A stretch of 64,000 nucleotides of DNA from Streptomyces sp. A 4/2 (lineage in GTDB: Bacteria > Actinomycetota > Actinomycetes > Streptomycetales > Streptomycetaceae): the NCBI RefSeq assembly GCF_940670765.1, contig NZ_CALNVW010000019.1:186001-250000 (forward strand), given 5' to 3'. The notes beneath the pieces were generated by a model that saw only the letters and a list, made by a program, of their open reading frames with translations, was not told the DNA's origin and made no database searches. Each line of letters opens with the position of its first letter. Within the stretch, counting starts at the first letter, position 1. The position numbers and the translations under genes were made by a program. Below, piece by piece: positions 59,705 to 64,000 of the stretch.

Positions 59705-60699
59705 TACCAGGCGAACGCCTCGGGCGACGGCCCCGGCCCCGGGAAGATCTCGTCGAGCCCGGACAGTACGGCCTCGGGCAGCTCCAGCTCGACCGCGCGC
59801 AGCGCCGACTCCAGCTGCTCCTGCGTACGCGGGCCGACGATCGGTCCCGTCACACCCGGACGCGTCAGCAGCCACGCCAGCCCGGCCTCGCCCGGCTGAA
59901 GGCCGTGCTTGTCGAGCAGGTCCTCGTACGCCTGGATCTGCGCCCGCACCGTCGGGTTCGCCAGCGCCTCCGCCGATCGCCCCGTCGTGCTGCGCGCGGA
60001 GCCGCCCTCGCGCTCCTTGCGGAGCGCGCCGCCGAGCAGCCCGCCGTGCAGCGGGGACCAGGGGATGACCCCGAGGCCGTACTCCTGCGCGGCCGGGATG
60101 ACCTCCATCTCGGCGCGGCGCTCCATCAGGTTGTAGATGCACTGCTCGCTGACCAGCCCGACCGAGCCGCGCCGGGCGGCCAGCTCATTGGCCTGCGCGA
60201 TCTTGTATCCGGCGAAGTTCGACGAGCCCGCGTAGAGGATCTTGCCCTGCTGGATCAGGACGTCGATCGCCTGCCAGATCTCCTCGAACGGGGTGTTCCG
60301 GTCGACGTGGTGGAACTGGTACAGGTCGATGTGGTCCGTCTGGAGCCGCTTCAGCGAGGCCTCGACGGACCGGCGGATGTTGACCGCCGAGAGCTTGTCG
60401 TGGTTGGGCCAGGCGTCGCCCTCGGCGGCCATGTTCCCGTACATCTTGGTGGCGAGCACGACCTTGTCGCGCCGTTCACCGCCCTTCGCGAACCAGGTGC
60501 CGATGATCTCCTCGGTGCGGCCCTTGTTCTCGCCCCAGCCGTAGACATTGGCGGTGTCGAAGAAGTTGACGCCCGCGGCGAGCGCGGAGTCCATGATCGT
60601 GTGACTGTCGGCCTCGGTGGTCTGCGGGCCGAAGTTCATCGTCCCGAGGACCAGTCGGCTGACCTTGAGTCCGGTGCGTCCAAGCTGCGTGTACTCCAT
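59704..60699 (-). CDS. Aldo/keto reductase
   Basis: 331 residues. AKR barrel with catalytic motif FFDTANVYGWGENKGRTEE (Asp and Tyr of the tetrad), KVVLATKMYGNM (Lys), YQFHHVDRNTPFEE (His), and C-terminal NADP site GPIVGPRTQEQLESAL. Similar to YhdN/perakine-type reductases; the substrate is unknown. Confidence 0.93.
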   Translation of the reverse strand: MEYTQLGRTGLKVSRLVLGTMNFGPQTTEADSHTIMDSALAAGVNFFDTANVYGWGENKGRTEEIIGTWFAKGGERRDKVVLATKMYGNMAAEGDAWPNHDKLSAVNIRRSVEASLKRLQTDHIDLYQFHHVDRNTPFEEIWQAIDVLIQQGKILYAGSSNFAGYKIAQANELAARRGSVGLVSEQCIYNLMERRAEMEVIPAAQEYGLGVIPWSPLHGGLLGGALRKEREGGSARSTTGRSAEALANPTVRAQIQAYEDLLDKHGLQPGEAGLAWLLTRPGVTGPIVGPRTQEQLESALRAVELELPEAVLSGLDEIFPGPGPSPEAFAW

Positions 60700-60815
60700 G
60701 AGGTCCTAGCCAACCCCTTGGAGTGCGCTCGAATCAAGGATGCGCGGGCCATCCGGGGCGGTGGCCCGCGGAGGGGTGCGGATTCCCGAGCGGCGCGGCC
60801 GACGGGCCATCGGGG

Positions 60816-61322
60816 TCAGACGCGGCCCAGGCGTTGCAGCACCGTCGCCCAGGTGTCCTCGGTGCCCGCTCCGGTGAACTCCCGGTAGCCGGCACCGAAG
60901 GCTCTGTCGAGCAGGAAGCTGTCCAGACTGTCGCCGAGCTTCTCGAATCTCTCGCTCTGCCACCAGACGATCCCGGTGTCGGGGAAGCCTCGGACCGCGC
61001 CGGTCGCGCGCTCCAGGAACAGCGGATCCTCGTCGGCCTTGCCGAAGCAGAACCAGTCCGACCGGTTCAACTGAACGGGAGTGCCCTCTTGCGGGTCGGC
61101 GTAGAACTGGGAGCCGGCAACTACCTCCGCATCGAAGAGCACCAAACGACCGAAGACCGCGCCGTTGCACTTCCGCAGGAAGTCCTTGTAGCTGGTGGGC
61201 ACTTCCGTGGGCAGTGGCCCTGCGTATCCCTCGGGGACGTCGTTCAGCATGCTCAACTCGAAGTCACTGGACAGCAAGCAGCGGGCGGCTGAGAGGAGTT
61301 CAACCAGTTTCCCGAAGCTCAT
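60816..61322 (-). CDS. SUKH (SMI1/KNR4) family immunity-like protein
   Basis: 168 residues from ATG 61322. Family features: VPTSYKDFLRKCNGAVFG, WFCFGKADEDPLFLERATGAV and IVWWQSERFEKLGDSLDSFLLDRAFG. SUKH proteins neutralise contact-dependent and RHS toxins. Its ATG overlaps the stop of the upstream frame (TGATG), so it was co-translated. Downstream-most gene of the toxin cassette. Confidence 0.88.
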   Translation of the reverse strand: MSFGKLVELLSAARCLLSSDFELSMLNDVPEGYAGPLPTEVPTSYKDFLRKCNGAVFGRLVLFDAEVVAGSQFYADPQEGTPVQLNRSDWFCFGKADEDPLFLERATGAVRGFPDTGIVWWQSERFEKLGDSLDSFLLDRAFGAGYREFTGAGTEDTWATVLQRLGRV

Positions 61323-61690
61323 CAGAACTTTGAGGTCTCGTCTTCGGCGCTTCCCATGGGCGGCGGGGCGGTAAGTGCCTTTCCTGGACGGAGAAACCGG
61401 ACGGAGGTTCCGGTCAATCGGACCTTTGCCTGGTGGGGAGGGTCCACGAAGTCGATCTTTCGCCCGTAGCGGTCGATCCACTCCAGCTTCACCAGAGAGT
61501 CTTCGTTCGGGTGCTGGCCACAATGAATTGGTTGGGCGACGGATCGATCGGCAGGAGATGCCCGGACAGCGCCGTCGAGGTCACCGTCGGCTTCGTGTTC
61601 GGCTTGATGAACCTCGGTGCAGGGCGCGGCGAACAGCCCTCCAAGCCACGGATGCTCGAATGATGTGCGAGGGGCGATGTGGTCATGGTC
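61322..61690 (-). pseudogene. Frameshifted small gene between the immunity genes
   Basis: Two frames together give a coherent protein: first IKPNTKPTVTSTALSGHLLPID and PNQFIVASTRT (frame ending 61489), then EDSLVKLEWIDRYGRKID and FVDPPHQAKVRLTGTSVRFL (frame ending 61322). They join if one base is inserted near 61500 (ACC CGA AC-GAA GAC). The 3' part ends in TGATG, coupled to the SUKH start. Upstream boundaries are uncertain. It could be a small immunity gene or a remnant of another toxin tail. Confidence 0.55.
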
Positions 61691-61740
61691 GCCGAGAGAA
61701 TATCTGCCTAGGTGGATCCTCGCCCCCATTCATGGACTCA

Positions 61741-62457
61741 TCATAGGTGATCCAGGAAATGGAGCAAGATTTCAATCGTTTGTTGTATTGATTTCGCCTC
61801 CCTGTCCGCCGTGTCTGAATTTGTTAGCTTAATGCGATATCGAGAATCAGGCAAAGGGGTGATCCAGATTTCTCCGGCAGTCCTATCTGAATGGTCCTTG
61901 GCGAGACGCAGCACGCCATGACTGAAAAATGGGAAAAGCGCACGCAATTGATCGTTCGAATGGATCTCTTGCAGTAGGGGGCGACTGGAGTGGAAATCAG
62001 AGTCAGACAGGAGTAGGCGCCACTGTGTTTTGACTGGATCGCCACTTTCGTACGCCTGAGCCAGCTCACTGTGATGCATGAATGGGAATTTCCTGCCTAT
62101 CTCATTCAAGCTCGCGCCTTCATGACGCGAATTCGCCACTCTGACCGCAGTCATGAGATCGTCGGTGCCGCCCGACGCCCATGGGTGACCATCACATTCA
62201 ATGCTGATGGAAAACCAACGCTCGTCCAATCCAAGAAGAATCAAAACTACGCAGTCTGTTGATTCTAGTCGCGCCGTGCTGAACCTTGCTCGACCAGACT
62301 GAGATTGCGGGCGGATCGAAGGCAAATCAATCTCGGCCATCTCGGCGACATGAACCATGGCTGGGACGAGGCCACCCAACTGAATCAAGTCAGGGTAGAG
62401 AGAAGCATCCAGGAAGCTTGATGATTTCAGATTTGAATCATCATTTTCGAATTCCAT
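61741..62457 (-). CDS. DUF6193-like protein, candidate immunity protein
   Basis: 238 residues. LYPDLIQLGGLVPAMVHVAEM, LGLDERWFSISIECDGHPWASGGTDDLMTAV, FPFMHHSELAQAYESGDPV, and LRALFPFFSHGVLRLAKD match the DUF6193 layout as I know it. It lies 79 bases behind the RHS gene stop, in the position of an immunity gene. The DNA is strikingly AT-rich (24 of 60 G+C at 61741-61800). Confidence 0.75.
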   Translation of the reverse strand: MEFENDDSNLKSSSFLDASLYPDLIQLGGLVPAMVHVAEMAEIDLPSIRPQSQSGRARFSTARLESTDCVVLILLGLDERWFSISIECDGHPWASGGTDDLMTAVRVANSRHEGASLNEIGRKFPFMHHSELAQAYESGDPVKTQWRLLLSDSDFHSSRPLLQEIHSNDQLRALFPFFSHGVLRLAKDHSDRTAGEIWITPLPDSRYRIKLTNSDTADREAKSIQQTIEILLHFLDHL

Positions 62458-62536
62458 CTCAGGTGAAGTCCTTCCGAGTGAATATCAATAGCTTGCATCC
62501 ATGGTAGCAGTGAACTTCGAAGTGTCGGCCCATGGC

Positions 62537-64000
62537 TCAATCGATAAAATCGCGAACTCTTCCAAAATTAGGCCAGTCAGGTTCGGGAACATCGACCCTC
62601 TTCCCGTCCCTGTCGTAGAACTTAACGGAGTCCCAGTCCCGTCGCCCATGGGCCACGGACCTGGCTATCCATCCCATTTCTTCTTCAGTTGCATGTGGAG
62701 CGACCCCTTTTTCGTGACCGAGACCTCGTTTCGCCATGCCTTCGAATCCGCCGGAGAATCCCTTCATGTTCACATGAAGTTTTATCGATCCGTCTTTTAT
62801 GGCATCCAGAACGGGGCCACGCCATACGTCGGGTGAGAGGTCGAGGAAGTGTTTGAAACCTTTAACCCGCGCGAATGCCTCGGTTCCTTCATTTCTGTAT
62901 CCGAGCGCCACGTCTTCGCAGGGTGTGAGACCCAGAGGGTCTGCCCAGCTGTGTGGATTGTCGACGTAGGTGACCGGGTTGGGTGCCGGGTTGAGGCCGA
63001 GAGGGTCGGGGGAGAAATAGCGGGCTGTTTCAGGATCATAGTGACGGTGATGGTTGTAGTGAAGGCCCGTTTCCGGATCGAAGTACTGGCCTGCGAAGCG
63101 CAACGGTGTGTAGGTCGGGCTGTTCGCAGGCCACGTAGTTACGCCCCAGAGAGTGCTGCGGGATTGCCATGCCACCTCGCCGCGTTCGTCGATCAGCTCA
63201 GCGGGTGCACCTACGAGATCAGTGACAATGGCGAAGAAGCGGCTATCGATCTCCTCCTGAGAAGCATCGGCTGGGCATGCCTCCGTCGAGGAGGGTGCTG
63301 CCGTAGTGATGCGTTCCGTCTGTGCGATGGGGATTAGGCCCCGGTAATCCCAAGTGAGCGTGATGGGGTGGGGCAAGCTGGGGCCGGTAGCCGTCTGCTC
63401 GCAGAGGGTGGAGCCGTCCCAGGAGAAGACCGTCTGCTCGACAACCGTCGTACCGTCGGGTGCGAGACGTTGCTTCGCGGTGCGGCGGCCCAGAGGATCG
63501 TACTGGTAGCGCCAGCGCGTACCGTCCGGCGTGGTGACAGCCGTAAGACGGTCTTCGGCATCCCATTTGTAACGCCAGGTGTCTGCCTTACGGGAGAGTC
63601 GGGTCTTCTGGCGCAAGGTGATGCGCCCTTGGGCGTCATGCTCATAGCGAACGTTGCCGGCACGGGTGATGCGCGTGCCTGTGTAGGCGCGGGGACCTTG
63701 TGCCTCGTGACCGGCATGGACCGTGGGCCACGAGGCCGTCGCTTGGTTTCCGGTTTCGTCGTAGCTGTATTTCTCGGTCCACGCCTCGCCGTCGACTTTC
63801 GTGACACGACCTGCTGCATCGAGTTCGAAGTGGCGATTGCCGGAGGCTTGATCCTGGATGCGCGTGAGACTGCCATCCGCCCGGTATGAGTAGGCGCGGC
63901 GTTGGACAGAGCGGCCGTGAACATTGGCCACCAGCTGAGTAGTGAGGCGGCCCACTTGGTCGAATGTATGCGCAAGGGTGGCGAAGTCACCGAAGTGCCG
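62537..64000 (-). CDS. RHS-repeat polymorphic toxin, 5' end beyond the window
   Basis: 487 codons seen; the frame is open to the window edge. RHS/YD repeats (FDQVGRLTTQL, YSYRADGSL, FELDAAGRVTKVDGEAW, YSYDETGNQ, YDPLGRRTAKQ) lead into the RHS core (YTPLRFAGQYFDPETGLHYNHHRHYDPETARYFSPDPLGL). The ADPLGLTPC junction marks the end of the shell, and the last about 125 residues are the variable toxin domain (HFLDLSPDVWRGPVLDAI, IKLHVNMKGFSGG, DWDSVKFYDRDGKRVDVPEPDW). That domain is not one I can identify. Secretion and contact killing are inferred from the family. Confidence 0.92.
   Translation of the reverse strand, partial: RHFGDFATLAHTFDQVGRLTTQLVANVHGRSVQRRAYSYRADGSLTRIQDQASGNRHFELDAAGRVTKVDGEAWTEKYSYDETGNQATASWPTVHAGHEAQGPRAYTGTRITRAGNVRYEHDAQGRITLRQKTRLSRKADTWRYKWDAEDRLTAVTTPDGTRWRYQYDPLGRRTAKQRLAPDGTTVVEQTVFSWDGSTLCEQTATGPSLPHPITLTWDYRGLIPIAQTERITTAAPSSTEACPADASQEEIDSRFFAIVTDLVGAPAELIDERGEVAWQSRSTLWGVTTWPANSPTYTPLRFAGQYFDPETGLHYNHHRHYDPETARYFSPDPLGLNPAPNPVTYVDNPHSWADPLGLTPCEDVALGYRNEGTEAFARVKGFKHFLDLSPDVWRGPVLDAIKDGSIKLHVNMKGFSGGFEGMAKRGLGHEKGVAPHATEEEMGWIARSVAHGRRDWDSVKFYDRDGKRVDVPEPDWPNFGRVRDFID

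Noticed and set aside
60700..60815. tRNA or attachment site bounding the AT-rich toxin block
   Set aside because: No tRNA-like cloverleaf or direct repeat was seen; the block's outer boundary is beyond the window.

Overview
The window is chromosomal DNA from a Streptomyces-type actinomycete. G+C is very high, GTG and TTG starts are frequent, and the protein families are typical of the genus: XRE/DUF397 pairs, DUF397, DUF2530, DUF2771, DUF3027, NCS2 purine permease, futalosine-route menaquinone genes, a DmdR-like iron box and CsoR-like copper boxes. No rRNA, tRNA, CRISPR array or transposase was recognised.

Layout. 1-6.3 kb: an edge-truncated DUF1326 gene with two CsoR-like boxes, a secreted protein, an alpha/beta hydrolase divergent from an MmyB-like regulator, a DUF397 gene behind an apparently frameshifted XRE gene, two small coupled genes and a VapBC-like toxin-antitoxin pair. 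6.3-10 kb: an N-acetylmuramic acid uptake and degradation module (EIIBC permease, MurQ etherase, RpiR-type regulator). 10-13.8 kb: DUF4031, Uma2 and HD proteins and an efflux permease. 14-17.1 kb: CopA copper ATPase and CutC, with two CsoR-like boxes between them. 17.3-23.4 kb: a HelD-like helicase, then two divergent oxidoreductase/TetR pairs with clear operators. 24-33 kb: XPB helicase, a two-gene RloA/RloB (AbiL-type) candidate defence module, a VanZ protein with a histone-like tail, a peptidase-inhibitor-like protein, a helicase-associated protein and a HAAS-like membrane protein.

33-38 kb: a ferric-siderophore ABC transporter behind an iron box. 38-46 kb: cold-shock protein, MarR/MFS pair, mqnD-mqnB, a DUF2771 lipoprotein, an MFS permease and DUF3027. 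46-60.7 kb: a very large GHKL (sacsin-like) ATPase, a secreted protein, a CtpE-like P-type ATPase, NCS2 permease, MarR/MFS, a Uma2 gene broken by one TGA, GNAT, ThpR, a 29-residue membrane peptide and an aldo/keto reductase. 60.8-64 kb: an AT-rich block (two 60-base lines counted at 40% and 37% G+C) holding the 3' end of an RHS polymorphic toxin and three downstream small genes, two immunity-like and one frameshifted. This block looks horizontally acquired.

The strongest candidates for accessory biology are the RloA/RloB pair (25.9-27.8 kb) and the RHS toxin/immunity tail (60.8-64 kb). A second theme is short tandem repeats that sit directly on stop codons of at least six genes.
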